From NCBI GenBank assembly GCA_030160035.1, contig BSNO01000003.1, forward strand, positions 1,302,001-1,366,000: a stretch of DNA of 64,000 bases. The letters run 5' to 3'. This DNA is from Rhizobium albus. Lineage in GTDB: Bacteria; Pseudomonadota; Alphaproteobacteria; Rhizobiales; Rhizobiaceae. The notes below the pieces were generated by a model. It was not told where the DNA came from, did not search any database, and saw nothing but the letters and a program-made list of their open reading frames with translations. The translations under genes were made by a program, and so were the position numbers. This document shows, piece by piece, positions 35,907 through 44,100 of the stretch (position 1 is its first letter; the number at the start of each line of letters is the position of its first letter).

Positions 35907-37666
35907 CATCAGTGGAGCAGAACCAGTCTTCGACCGGCCCGCGCAAGGGCTGGGGCAGCGTGATCGGCGAGATGTTCGATGGCACGCTCAATGCGCTGCG
36001 GCGTTTTCCAGTTGTGGCGCTGCTTCTGGTGCTCATCACCATCGAGGCGAATGGCCGAGTTGGCGAATGGTGGCCGCTGTTCTGGGGCGACCGCGGTTTC
36101 GCCTATCCGTTGACGGTCGCCACCATAGCGGCACTGGCTGTCTGTCTGTCGCTACAGTCGCGGCGATTGGGGCGACTACCCGAACTGCTGGCCGCGCTTC
36201 TCGCCTTCTGTCTGATCGAGTGGAAAGAAGCCGTTCGTATTTACGAGCAGACATTCGTCGTCGCACTCGCTGGACTGGTCCTTGTCGGCCCATTCCTGCA
36301 GCGCGGGAGCAGCGAAAGTTTCTGGCTGTTCGTGGTGCGTTTCCTGTTCGCCGGCTTGCTCGGGCTTCTTGCCCTGCTTCTCTTTGCCGGCGGCTTCTCC
36401 GCAATCCTCGCGAGCCTCACCTATCTCTTTGGCATCGCGGTACCGGAGCAGGTCTATGGCCATGTCTGGGCGACAGTCGGCTGCTTTGCAGCGCCCTTGT
36501 TCGCGCTTGGCCAATTGCCGGCGGCGACAGATTTCGACACACCTGAAGACGCTCCTGTTCCCGTGCGGCGCGGCATGCAGGTGCTTGGCGATTATGTGGC
36601 CGCACCGCTGCTGGTCATTTACGCCGTGCTCCTGCACATCTATGCCGCGACAATTATCCTGTCCGGTGACTGGCCGGCAGGCCAGGTGGGTTGGCTCGTG
36701 CTCACCTTCGGCGTCTGCCTGTTTGCAGCGCTGATGGTCATCCACCCGTTCCTCTCCAGCGCCCGGCCGCCGACACGACTGCTCCTGCGCTGGTGGCCGG
36801 TCATGCTTCCCGTACCGCTGCTCCTTCTTTTGTTGGCAACCTGGCAGCGCATCTCGGTCTATGGCGTAACGCCGGATCGCTATCTGCTTGTGCTTTTTGG
36901 AGTGGTGACGGCGGCGATCCTTCTCGCGCAACTGCGGCCGAGCCTTCGCGGCGACATCCGGGTCATCGCGGCTCTTCCCGTTCTGGCGCTTCTCGTCACG
37001 TCCTTCGGACCCCAGGGTGCAGTCAGCATCTCGATCGAAAGCCAGAGCGAGCGGTTTCGTGCAATGGTCGCCGATCCGCCCTTCACGCCGGAAGAGAACG
37101 CCGAGGCACTCGACATTCTCAGCTATCTCGAAGTCGCAGGTGGGCTCGGCGCGGTCGAGCCGGAGGTTCTGCCGAGTTCTGCCGAAGCAGGCACAGGCCT
37201 GTTACGCCGCATCGCGGTGGCCTATGGCCTTGATCCGACACTGCGAACCACGGGCGAAGCAGGCCAGTTCAGCCGATCTTTCCAAACATCGGGTGTCATC
37301 GCCACGAACGGCTACGACATCCTGCTCGTCGATTTCTCTGCCTACCGCGGAACGACTGCGCGCAACTGGTCCGTGCCGGGGCTGTCGCAGCCGCTGTCGA
37401 TCAGCCTGCGGGACAACTCCCTGACGCTCAGCAGCGAAGGCGAAACGGTCGTCTTCGACGTTCCGGTCGACACATTGTTGGAGATGGAAGACGGGACGCC
37501 AGCCGAAGCGGCCGAGATCACACTCTCGAGCCAAGGGCGCCAGATCAGCATTCAGCCGAACTACGTCACCTTCGATCGGTTCGATGCGCCGTCGCTCGCC
37601 AACATCGGCGGCGTTCTCTTGCTCAGGCTGTCTGACTGGAGCAGCGACGGCCCTGCCCAGCGCTGA
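35903..37666 (+). CDS. DUF4153 polytopic membrane protein
   Basis: The 587-residue protein has about eleven membrane helices over residues 35-370 and a large C-terminal soluble domain (from about residue 375). The order of hydrophobic blocks, with ESQSERFRAMVADPPFTPEENAEALDILSYLE at the membrane-to-soluble junction, fits DUF4153. The function is unknown. The GTG at 35903 overlaps the stop of the desaturase-like gene, so the 34514-37666 genes form a coupled set. It is convergent with trmFO, with a gap of 22 bases. Confidence 0.8.
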   Translation: MTSVEQNQSSTGPRKGWGSVIGEMFDGTLNALRRFPVVALLLVLITIEANGRVGEWWPLFWGDRGFAYPLTVATIAALAVCLSLQSRRLGRLPELLAALLAFCLIEWKEAVRIYEQTFVVALAGLVLVGPFLQRGSSESFWLFVVRFLFAGLLGLLALLLFAGGFSAILASLTYLFGIAVPEQVYGHVWATVGCFAAPLFALGQLPAATDFDTPEDAPVPVRRGMQVLGDYVAAPLLVIYAVLLHIYAATIILSGDWPAGQVGWLVLTFGVCLFAALMVIHPFLSSARPPTRLLLRWWPVMLPVPLLLLLLATWQRISVYGVTPDRYLLVLFGVVTAAILLAQLRPSLRGDIRVIAALPVLALLVTSFGPQGAVSISIESQSERFRAMVADPPFTPEENAEALDILSYLEVAGGLGAVEPEVLPSSAEAGTGLLRRIAVAYGLDPTLRTTGEAGQFSRSFQTSGVIATNGYDILLVDFSAYRGTTARNWSVPGLSQPLSISLRDNSLTLSSEGETVVFDVPVDTLLEMEDGTPAEAAEITLSSQGRQISIQPNYVTFDRFDAPSLANIGGVLLLRLSDWSSDGPAQR

Positions 37667-37688
37667 GCGAAGGGCCGGGTTTTCGCGG

Positions 37689-39125
37689 CTACTCGGCGGC
37701 TTGACGAAAATCGCTTTCGCCAAGCCATGCGGCGCAATCGGCGAGCGCGCGATGTGCCATGGCGCGCTTCTTGGCGACCGTTTTGTCCTTGCCGCGAAAG
37801 CGCTTCACGCCCTCCGGCCGCACGATCGCTCCCGGGTCCAGTGGCGGGAACAGACCGAAATTGACGTTCATCGGCTGGAACGACCGCTTGCCCGGCTCAT
37901 CGTCGGAAACGATATGGCCACCCGTAATATGCCCCAGCAGCGACCCGAAAGCGGACGTCGCAGGTGGCACGGAGGGCGCAAGGCCCTTGGCCTCCGCCGC
38001 AGCGAAGCGACCGGCCAGGAGACCGATTGCGGCCGATTCGACATAGCCTTCGCAGCCCGTAATCTGTCCGGCAAAGCGGATGTCCGAACGCGCCTTCAGG
38101 CGCAGCGTCGCGTCGAGCAGCACCGGCGAGTTGAGATAGGTGTTGCGATGCAGGCCACCGAGACGGGCGAATTCGGCATGCTGCAGCCCGGGTATCATCC
38201 GGAAGATCTCGGTCTGTGCGCCATATTTCAGCTTGGTCTGGAAGCCGACCATGTTGAAGAGCGTACCGAGAGCATTGTCCTGGCGCAGCTGGACGACCGC
38301 GTAGGCCTTCTCGGTCGGCTTGTGGGCGTTGGTCAGGCCCATCGGCTTCATCGGCCCATGGCGAAGCGTTTCGCGGCCTCGCTCGGCCATTACTTCGATC
38401 GGGAGGCAGCCATCGAAATAGGGCGTGCCTTCCCAATCCTTGAAGCTCGTCTTGTCGCCGGCCAGCAATGCGTCGACGAAGGCGTTGTATTCCGCTTCCG
38501 TCATCGGGCAGTTGATATAGTCTTTGCCCGTGCCGCCGGGGCCGACCTTGTCGTAGCGCGACTGATACCAGCAGATATCCATGTCGATGGACTCGGCGTG
38601 GACGATCGGCGCGATCGCATCGAAGAAGGCGAGGGCATCGGCACCCGTGACTTCACCGATCGATTCGGCGAGCGAGGGCGCCGTCAGGGGACCGGTGGCG
38701 ATGATCGTCCGACCCCATTCGACGGGTGGCAGGCCCGTCACTTCCTCACGCTCGATGGTGACGAGCGGATGGTCGTTCAGCGCCTTCGTCACGGCGTCGG
38801 AAAAGCCCACTCGGTCGACGGCAAGCGCGCCTCCTGCCGGCACCTGATTGCGGTCGCCGCACGCCATGATGAGCGACCCGGCAAGCCGCATCTCGGCATG
38901 CAGGACGCCGACCGCGTTCGTCTCCGCATCGTCCGACCGAAACGAGTTCGAGCAGACGAGTTCGGCGAGGCCGTCGGTGAGGTGGGCATCGGTGCCGCGG
39001 ATCGGTCGCATTTCGTGGAGAACGACGGGAACGCCTGCCTGAGCGATCTGCCAGGCGGCTTCCGAGCCTGCAAGTCCTCCGCCGATCACGTGAACGGGCT
39101 TTGGGTGATCTGCTGTATCTGTCAT
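37689..39125 (-). CDS. trmFO: methylenetetrahydrofolate--tRNA-(uracil-5-)-methyltransferase
   Basis: The 478-residue flavoprotein makes the m5U54 (ribothymidine) of the tRNA T loop, using methylene-THF. The FAD-binding site is [17 protein letters not shown], followed by [19 protein letters not shown] and later the [18 protein letters not shown] and FRGKDKT-type segments. The C-terminal [11 protein letters not shown] is also typical. It is the last gene of a minus-strand group whose upstream members are DUF1127 genes (43 bases away), so it may be read from the same transcripts. Confidence 0.95.
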   Translation of the reverse strand: MTDTADHPKPVHVIGGGLAGSEAAWQIAQAGVPVVLHEMRPIRGTDAHLTDGLAELVCSNSFRSDDAETNAVGVLHAEMRLAGSLIMACGDRNQVPAGGALAVDRVGFSDAVTKALNDHPLVTIEREEVTGLPPVEWGRTIIATGPLTAPSLAESIGEVTGADALAFFDAIAPIVHAESIDMDICWYQSRYDKVGPGGTGKDYINCPMTEAEYNAFVDALLAGDKTSFKDWEGTPYFDGCLPIEVMAERGRETLRHGPMKPMGLTNAHKPTEKAYAVVQLRQDNALGTLFNMVGFQTKLKYGAQTEIFRMIPGLQHAEFARLGGLHRNTYLNSPVLLDATLRLKARSDIRFAGQITGCEGYVESAAIGLLAGRFAAAEAKGLAPSVPPATSAFGSLLGHITGGHIVSDDEPGKRSFQPMNVNFGLFPPLDPGAIVRPEGVKRFRGKDKTVAKKRAMAHRALADCAAWLGESDFRQAAE

Positions 39126-39168
39126 GCGCGCGTCATATCATTCTGGCGCGGCAAGGCCAACGGGCGTT

Positions 39169-39309
39169 TCAGCGCGCCTGGCGTCCGCTGCGGGCAACGT
39201 CGAAACGCGTCAGGCCGATGTCTTCGAGCGTCTCGTTGGAGAGGCCGCGAAGCGTGTTCATGGTGCGGCGACGGCTGAGCCACGACCGGGCATTGTTGAG
39301 AATGAGCAT
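39169..39309 (-). CDS. DUF1127 small Arg-rich protein, copy 1
   Basis: The 46-residue basic protein MLILNNARSWLSRRRTMNTL continues with RGLSNETLEDIGLTRFDVAR. It shows the DUF1127 pattern, an Arg-rich first helix and then L(S/T)-E(T/R)L-DIGL-R-D. Such proteins bind RNA in some alphaproteobacteria (CcaF1 of Rhodobacter) and affect phosphate and stress metabolism. AGGTGA lies four bases before the ATG. It is 43 bases upstream of trmFO on the same strand. Confidence 0.8.
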   Translation of the reverse strand: MLILNNARSWLSRRRTMNTLRGLSNETLEDIGLTRFDVARSGRQAR

Positions 39310-39493
39310 GGTTCACCTGATTGGGATGTGACGGCGCACGAGCCGTCTCTTGGTGCTGCTTCTACTGCCCATTGGCGAGCGTAAGTAGCGCTGATGTCCG
39401 AGGCCAGCCATGCGAGGCAGGCAGCGCTGGGATCAATCCGAAGCGGCAACCATGAAATGCCGATTTTTCAGGCATGTGCCGGTACTTTGAGCG

Positions 39494-39637
39494 TTACTTG
39501 ACCGCGGTGCGAGCCACAAGCGGGATGTCGCGTCGGGTCAGCCCGAGATCAGCGAGCTCTCTGCTCGTCATCTGCTCGAGATCCGTGCAGGCGATACGGT
39601 ATTGGCGCCAGCGCCGAAAGGATTCCGCAAGGCTCAT
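39494..39637 (-). CDS. DUF1127 small Arg-rich protein, copy 2
   Basis: The 47-residue protein begins MSLAESFRRWRQYRIACTDL and continues EQMTSRELADLGLTRRDIPL, the standard DUF1127 sequence with WRxYR and LxxLGxxRxDI. A GGAG lies nine bases before the ATG. Its start lies only 58 bases downstream of the terminator of the hairpin RNA at 39690-39806, so its expression may depend on read-through. A weak stem (ATGCC/GGCAT) follows its stop. Confidence 0.85.
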   Translation of the reverse strand: MSLAESFRRWRQYRIACTDLEQMTSRELADLGLTRRDIPLVARTAVK

Positions 39638-39689
39638 GATGCTCGCTCCGTTCGGTCCGGGACCGGAATTTGGATCACGTCGCTGAAAA

Positions 39690-39806
39690 CAAGAGCGCCC
39701 GCCGGGGGAGGAGATCCGGCGGGCGCACTTTGTTTGATCGGAAGCTGGGAGGAGGAGGGCCGCCGATCGCTCGGCCCGACACTGGGAGGAGGAGTGTGTC
39801 CGGCCG
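39690..39806 (-). ncRNA. triple-hairpin RNA with CUCCUCCC loops (cuckoo/alpha-r14-like), 3' of DUF1127 copy 3
   Basis: Reading the minus strand there are three consecutive hairpins. SL1 has the stem GGCC.GACAC/GTGTC.GGCC (39773-39782 with 39796-39805). SL2 has the stem GATCGG/CCGATC (39763-39768 with 39736-39741). SL3 has an 11-bp stem GCGCCCGCCGG/CCGGCGGGCGC (39716-39726 with 39695-39705) followed by TCTTGTTTT. Each apical loop contains CUCCUCCC or CUCCUCCUCCC, matching the 16S anti-Shine-Dalgarno. The array starts about ten bases after the DUF1127 copy 3 stop, the layout of Rhodobacter CcaF1-CcsR (cuckoo RNAs). SL3 looks like an intrinsic terminator. Confidence 0.82.
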
Positions 39807-39816
39807 AATTTCGTAA

Positions 39817-39957
39817 TTAGATCGCCTGGCGAGCGATGCGCGCGATGTCAGCGCGGTTTACACCGATGTCGCTGAGTTCGCGGTCCGACATGCGGGCCAG
39901 TTCGTTGCGGGTCTGACGGTACTTGCGCCAGTTGTTGAAAGTGCGTGCTACGTTCAT
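39817..39957 (-). CDS. DUF1127 small Arg-rich protein, copy 3 (CcaF1-like)
   Basis: The 46-residue protein begins MNVARTFNNWRKYRQTRNEL and continues ARMSDRELSDIGVNRADIARIARQAI, the closest of the three copies to the DUF1127 consensus. I chose the ATG at 39957: AAGGA lies seven bases upstream, whereas an ATG two codons earlier (39963) would sit on top of it. The promoter block at 40010-40072 lies just upstream and the hairpin RNA at 39690-39806 just downstream, so ORF and RNA are probably one transcript, later processed. Confidence 0.9.
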   Translation of the reverse strand: MNVARTFNNWRKYRQTRNELARMSDRELSDIGVNRADIARIARQAI

Positions 39958-40009
39958 CTTCATGTCCTTCGTATTTCCCAGGCCTGCTCTTGGGCGGCCC
40001 GATCTCGTT

Positions 40010-40072
40010 GGACTGAAGATAGGTGCGATCACCCAATTTGTGCAGTGCGAAATAAGCATCGTGGCTATGCGC
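40010..40072 (-). promoter_or_regulatory. promoter block of DUF1127 copy 3 and its hairpin RNA
   Basis: On the minus strand a -35-like TGCACA (40039-40044), a 17-base spacer and a -10-like TATCTT (40016-40021) are seen, giving a predicted start near 40009 and a leader of about 50 bases. The upstream side carries an element, CGCACTGCACAAATT, shared with the block at 40407-40469. Confidence 0.6.
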
Positions 40073-40224
40073 TGGCTGCAGACCGAATGAGATCGTTAAG
40101 ATTTGATTCATTTGCACGTGCATCCGCGCTTAGGCCGATGGAGCACGAGATGACGCACGACATTGCTGGCCGCCGCCGGGAACGGCGAGGCGAACCAATC
40201 ATATGATTTATTTGGGAAGATCTG

Positions 40225-40406
40225 AAAAAAATAACGCCCGCTGGGGGAGGAGGATCCAGCGGGCGCCATTTGTAGCGATGAATGGTTGGGAGGAGGAGAA
40301 CCATCCATCATATCGGAGAGGCAATGGGAGGAGGAGTTTGCCGCTCCGAATTCTTTGCCGCCTTACGGGCGACCCTCGATCGAGGCACTCAGTTGCGCCG
40401 TTCGAT
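40225..40406 (-). ncRNA. second triple-hairpin RNA with CUCCUCCC loops (cuckoo/alpha-r14-like)
   Basis: On the minus strand, SL1 pairs CGGAG-GGCAA with TTGCC-CTCCG (40314-40324 with 40338-40348) and has loop ACUCCUCCUCCCA. SL2 has the stem GATG.ATGGTT/AACCAT.CATC (40299-40309 with 40077-type partner at 40277-40287) and loop CUCCUCCUCCC. SL3 is a perfect 10-bp stem CGCCCGCTGG/CCAGCGGGCG (40256-40265 with 40235-40244) with loop AUCCUCCUCCC, followed by TTATTTTTTT, a strong terminator. No DUF1127 frame precedes it, so it looks like a free-standing RNA starting near 40406 at its own promoter. The transcript length is an estimate. Confidence 0.8.
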
Positions 40407-40469
40407 GACTTCAACATAAGGCGACCGATCAGATTTGTGCAGTGCAATATCTGCATGGAAGCCATGCAC
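40407..40469 (-). promoter_or_regulatory. promoter block of the second hairpin RNA
   Basis: On the minus strand TGCACA (40436-40441), 17 bases, then TATGTT (40413-40418). The block repeats the one at 40010-40072, including TTGCACTGCACAAAT and a GCAT/ATGC pair further upstream. The same spacing in both copies supports real promoters. Confidence 0.6.
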
Positions 40470-40671
40470 CTTACGCAACTCTGTCACACGTCAGCTTTTG
40501 GCCGGCCTTGCGTCCGCAATGTGAGGGGCCGATCACCGCGTTTCAAGAGCGGGCCGCTCGCTCACCGAGGCGAACACGGTGCATAAACGCGCTCGCTAGG
40601 GGAGAGTTCCATTCGATCTTGCGTCGATGCTAAAAGAGCGAAACGGCGGCGCCAAATACCCCATTTTTCCT
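40470..40671. other. intergenic region between the hairpin RNA locus and tRNA-Leu
   Basis: No gene is apparent in this stretch. No further CUCCUCCC hairpins or DUF1127 frames were found on either strand. Confidence 0.5.
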
Positions 40672-40699
40672 TTGAACCCTCCAGAACGGGTGATATAGA
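40672..40699 (+). promoter_or_regulatory. candidate promoter of tRNA-Leu
   Basis: TTGAAC (40672-40677), 16 bases, then TATAGA (40694-40699) resembles a housekeeping promoter and would start transcription about 45 bases before the tRNA. Confidence 0.45.
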
Positions 40700-40753
40700 G
40701 ACGCGCGTTCAAGGCTGGCCCGCTATGCCTTGAGTGTTGATCTGGCGAGCAGA

Positions 40754-40838
<85 letters not shown>

Positions 40839-40936
40839 GACAGAATTGAACGCCGCTTCCGGCAATTTGAATTCCGGTTCAGCGCTCCTCGACGACGTCG
40901 CGAGAGCGCTGCCAAGAACTATCAAGAAGGTGAACG

Positions 40937-42421
40937 ATGCAGGTAACCGAGACCCTGGCCGAAGGCCTGAAGCGCGAGATCAAAGTCGTCGTGCCCGCGC
41001 AGGAGATGGAGCAGAAGCTCAACGAGCGCCTGGCCGATGCCAAGAACAAGGTCCGTCTGAACGGCTTCCGCCCCGGCAAGGTGCCGATGTCGCATCTCAA
41101 GAAGATGTACGGCAAGTCGTTCATGGCCGATCTCGTCAATGAGATCATCCGCGACAAGCCGGGCGCGATCCTGACAGAGCGCGGCGAGCGCTCCGCCACG
41201 CAGCCTGAAATCAAGATGACCGAGGACGAGGCGGAAGCCAACGAGATCCTCGACGCCAAGAAGGACTTCGAGTTCTCGCTGGCCTACGAAGTCATCCCGG
41301 CAATCGAACTCAAGGGCGATTCCAAGCTGACGGTCACGCGCGAAGTCGTCGACATTCCGGATGAGGAAGTCGAAGAGCAGGTGCTCCGCATCGCCGAGAA
41401 CGCCAAGACCTATGAGACCAAGAAGGGCAAGGCTGCCGACGGCGATCGCGTGACCATCGACTATCTCGGCAAGATCGACGGCGAGCCCTTCGATGGCGGC
41501 AAGGACGACGATGCCGAACTGGTCATCGGCTCCAAGCGCTTCATTCCCGGCTTCGAAGAGCAACTGGTCGGCGTGAAGGCCGGCGACGAGAAGACGATCA
41601 CAGTTTCGTTCCCGGATGATTACCCGGCGGCCAACCTTGCCGGCAAGGAAGCCACCTTCGACATCAAGGTCAAGGACGTCGCCGCTGCGGCCGAACTGAC
41701 GATCGACGACGAGCTGGCCAAGAAGCTCGGCCTCGAATCGGCCGATAAGCTGCGCGAAGTCGTTCGCGGTCAGATCGAGAGCCAGTACGGCCAGATGACG
41801 CGCCAGAAGGTGAAGCGTCAGATCCTCGACCAGCTCGACGAACTCTACCAGTTCGACACGCCCGAGACGCTTGTCGACGCCGAGTTCAACAACATCTGGA
41901 CGCAGATCACCCGTGATCTCGAACAGTCCGGCAAGAGCTTCGAAGACGAGGACACGACCGAGGAAGCAGCGCGCGAAGAGTATCGCAAGCTTGCCGAACG
42001 CCGCGTCCGCCTCGGTCTGGTTCTTTCCGAGATCGGCGAAAAGGCCGGCGTGAAGGTTGCCGACGAGGAAATGCAGCGCGCGCTCTATGAGCAGGTTCGC
42101 CAGTTCCCCGGCCAGGAACGCCAGATCATGGAATATTTCCAGAAGACCCCGGGTGCAGCCGCATCGCTGCGCGCGCCGATCTTCGAGGAAAAGGTCATCG
42201 ATCACCTGCTTTCCGAAGCCGACGTCACCGACAAGACCGTCAGCAAGGAAGAGCTGATGGCTGAAGACGAGGACGAGACGGGCAGCAAGGCTGAAGCTTC
42301 CGAAAAGAAGCCTGCCAAGAAGAAGGCTGCCAAGAAGGACGAGACGGTTGCCGCCGACGAGGGCGAAAAGAAGCCCGCCAAGAAGAAGGCAGCCAAGAAG
42401 GACGACGCCGAAGAGGCCTGA
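40937..42421 (+). CDS. tig: trigger factor
   Basis: The 494-residue ribosome-bound chaperone and prolyl isomerase has the ribosome-docking signature GFRPGKVP, an FKBP-type PPIase domain ([21 protein letters not shown] to [18 protein letters not shown]) and a helical C-terminal domain ([31 protein letters not shown]). After it comes an unusual 45-residue tail with repeated [12 protein letters not shown], resembling histone H1-like tails, as in some other Rhizobiales. The ATG at 40937 follows AAGAAGGTG. The next gene has its own start after an intrinsic terminator. In other bacteria clpP usually follows tig, but not here. Confidence 0.96.
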   Translation: MQVTETLAEGLKREIKVVVPAQEMEQKLNERLADAKNKVRLNGFRPGKVPMSHLKKMYGKSFMADLVNEIIRDKPGAILTERGERSATQPEIKMTEDEAEANEILDAKKDFEFSLAYEVIPAIELKGDSKLTVTREVVDIPDEEVEEQVLRIAENAKTYETKKGKAADGDRVTIDYLGKIDGEPFDGGKDDDAELVIGSKRFIPGFEEQLVGVKAGDEKTITVSFPDDYPAANLAGKEATFDIKVKDVAAAAELTIDDELAKKLGLESADKLREVVRGQIESQYGQMTRQKVKRQILDQLDELYQFDTPETLVDAEFNNIWTQITRDLEQSGKSFEDEDTTEEAAREEYRKLAERRVRLGLVLSEIGEKAGVKVADEEMQRALYEQVRQFPGQERQIMEYFQKTPGAAASLRAPIFEEKVIDHLLSEADVTDKTVSKEELMAEDEDETGSKAEASEKKPAKKKAAKKDETVAADEGEKKPAKKKAAKKDDAEEA

Positions 42422-42451
42422 TCCTCGCTTCGGATCTCTAAGTTCGACAAG

Positions 42452-42482
42452 AGGCCGTCCGCAAAACGCGGGCGGCCTTTTT
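42452..42482 (+). terminator. intrinsic terminator after tig
   Basis: An 11-bp stem AGGCCGTCCGC/GCGGGCGGCCT (one G-T pair) with loop AAAAC is followed by a five-T run. Confidence 0.92.
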
Positions 42483-42539
42483 CAATCCTTGCAGCGCGCT
42501 ATGTGCCGGACATCGGATGGATGAAGGGCTTAGACCACA

Positions 42540-44084
42540 GTGGCGCAAACGAAAGACCGCACGGGCGGAACGCTCAGATTTGTCCTTGGCGATCAACTGA
42601 GCCGCGACCTGTCTGCGCTGGACGGAGCCGACAAGGATCGCGACGTGATCCTGATTGCGGAAGTGGGCGCCGAGGCAAGCTACGTGCGCCATCACAAGAA
42701 GAAGATCGCCTTCCTCTTCTCCGCCATGCGCCATTTCGCACGCGATCTGGAGGGCGCCGGCTTCACCGTTCACTACATGCGATTCGACGAGGGCGTCGCG
42801 TCGCTCGAGGATGCGCTGAAGCGGGCGATCGACGCGCATGCCCCTGAAGCAGTCGTGATGACCGAGGCGGCGGAGCACCGCGTGCTGATGATGCAGAAGG
42901 AGTGGCGCGATGGGGTGGGCGTGCCGCTGACGGTTCTTCCGGACACGCGCTTCTTCTGCTCCCACAAGCGGTTCAAGGAATGGGCGGGCGAGTACCCGAA
43001 GTCGCTCCGGATGGAGTATTTCTACCGCGAGATGCGCCGCCTGACCGGCTACCTGATGGACGGCGATGCACCGGAAGGCGGGAAGTGGAACTTCGACCAC
43101 GACAATCGGGTGAAGCTGCCAGCCGATCTGAAAGCGCCGAAGCGGCCGACCTATACGGTCGACGATGAGACGAAAGCGGTCCTCGCGCTCGTCGCGGAGC
43201 AGTTCAAAGACAATTTCGGTGACCTTGAGCCCTTCGATTATCCCGTCACGCGCCGGCAGGCGCTGCACTATCTCGATTGGTTCATCGACACGGCACTGCC
43301 GAATTTCGGGACCTATCAGGACGCCATGCGCCAGGGCGAGCCGTTGCTCTTTCATTCAAACCTGTCAGGTCTCATCAATTGCGGGCTCCTATCGCCGCGT
43401 GAATGCTGCGACCGCGTGGAAGAAGCGTGGCGCGACGGGGCTGTGCCGATCAACGCGGCGGAAGGCTTCATCCGTCAGGTCATCGGCTGGCGCGAATTCA
43501 TCCGCGGCATCTACTGGCTGAAAATGCCGGACTATGCCGGTTCAAACGCCTTGTCGGCTGACAAGAAGCTGCCCGACTTCTTCTGGACGGCGAAAACCGA
43601 GATGAACTGCCTGAAGCAGTCGATAGGGGAGACCAAGGCAAATGCCTATGCCCATCACATTCAGCGCCTGATGGTCATCGGCAATTTCTGCCTGCTCACG
43701 GGCCTCGACCCAAAGGAAGTGCAGGAATGGTACTTGCTCGTCTACCATGACGCCTATGAATGGGTGGAGATGCCGAACGTCGTCGGCATGATCCTCTATG
43801 CCGATGGCGGCTTCTTCGCCTCCAAGCCCTATGCCGCCTCCGGCGCCTATATCGACCGGATGTCGGACTATTGCGGCAACTGCCGCTACGATGTGAAGAA
43901 GAAGAACGGCGAAAAGGCCTGTCCCTTCAACTATCTCTACTGGGATTTCCTGCTGCGCAACCGCGCCGCCTTCCAGAAGAATCACCGCATGGGCGTCATC
44001 ATGAAAAGCCTCGACCGGATGGGCGAGGACAAGATCCACGCCATCAGGCGCGACAGCCGGCGATTCCTCGATCAGCTGAGCTGA
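42540..44084 (+). CDS. phrB: iron-sulfur bacterial cryptochrome/(6-4) photolyase (FeS-BCP/PhrB type)
   Basis: The 514-residue protein starts with TLRFVLGDQLSRDLSAL, the N-terminal Rossmann part of the PhrB/FeS-BCP group, and has the FAD-binding domain with INAAEGFIRQVIGWREFIRGIYW. Four cysteines at 357, 445, 448 and 461 (MNCLKQ, YCGNCRYD, ACPFNY) have exactly the spacing of the [4Fe-4S] ligands of Agrobacterium PhrB (350, 438, 441, 454), each shifted by seven. PhrB repairs (6-4) photoproducts with blue light. The start is the GTG at 42540; GAAGGG lies about ten bases upstream. It is convergent with radC, 16 bases apart. Confidence 0.93.
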   Translation: MAQTKDRTGGTLRFVLGDQLSRDLSALDGADKDRDVILIAEVGAEASYVRHHKKKIAFLFSAMRHFARDLEGAGFTVHYMRFDEGVASLEDALKRAIDAHAPEAVVMTEAAEHRVLMMQKEWRDGVGVPLTVLPDTRFFCSHKRFKEWAGEYPKSLRMEYFYREMRRLTGYLMDGDAPEGGKWNFDHDNRVKLPADLKAPKRPTYTVDDETKAVLALVAEQFKDNFGDLEPFDYPVTRRQALHYLDWFIDTALPNFGTYQDAMRQGEPLLFHSNLSGLINCGLLSPRECCDRVEEAWRDGAVPINAAEGFIRQVIGWREFIRGIYWLKMPDYAGSNALSADKKLPDFFWTAKTEMNCLKQSIGETKANAYAHHIQRLMVIGNFCLLTGLDPKEVQEWYLLVYHDAYEWVEMPNVVGMILYADGGFFASKPYAASGAYIDRMSDYCGNCRYDVKKKNGEKACPFNYLYWDFLLRNRAAFQKNHRMGVIMKSLDRMGEDKIHAIRRDSRRFLDQLS

Positions 44085-44100
44085 ACGCGGAGCCGGCCAT

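Noticed and set aside
39457-39477. Stem ATGCC/GGCAT after DUF1127 copy 2 as an intrinsic terminator
   Set aside because: The stem is only five bp with a nine-base loop and TTTC after it, too weak to call.
40208-40465. Minus-strand frame through the second hairpin RNA
   Set aside because: The translation follows the hairpins (runs of Leu/Ser from CTCCTCC), has no DUF1127 pattern and no ribosome-binding site; the RNA structure explains the sequence better.
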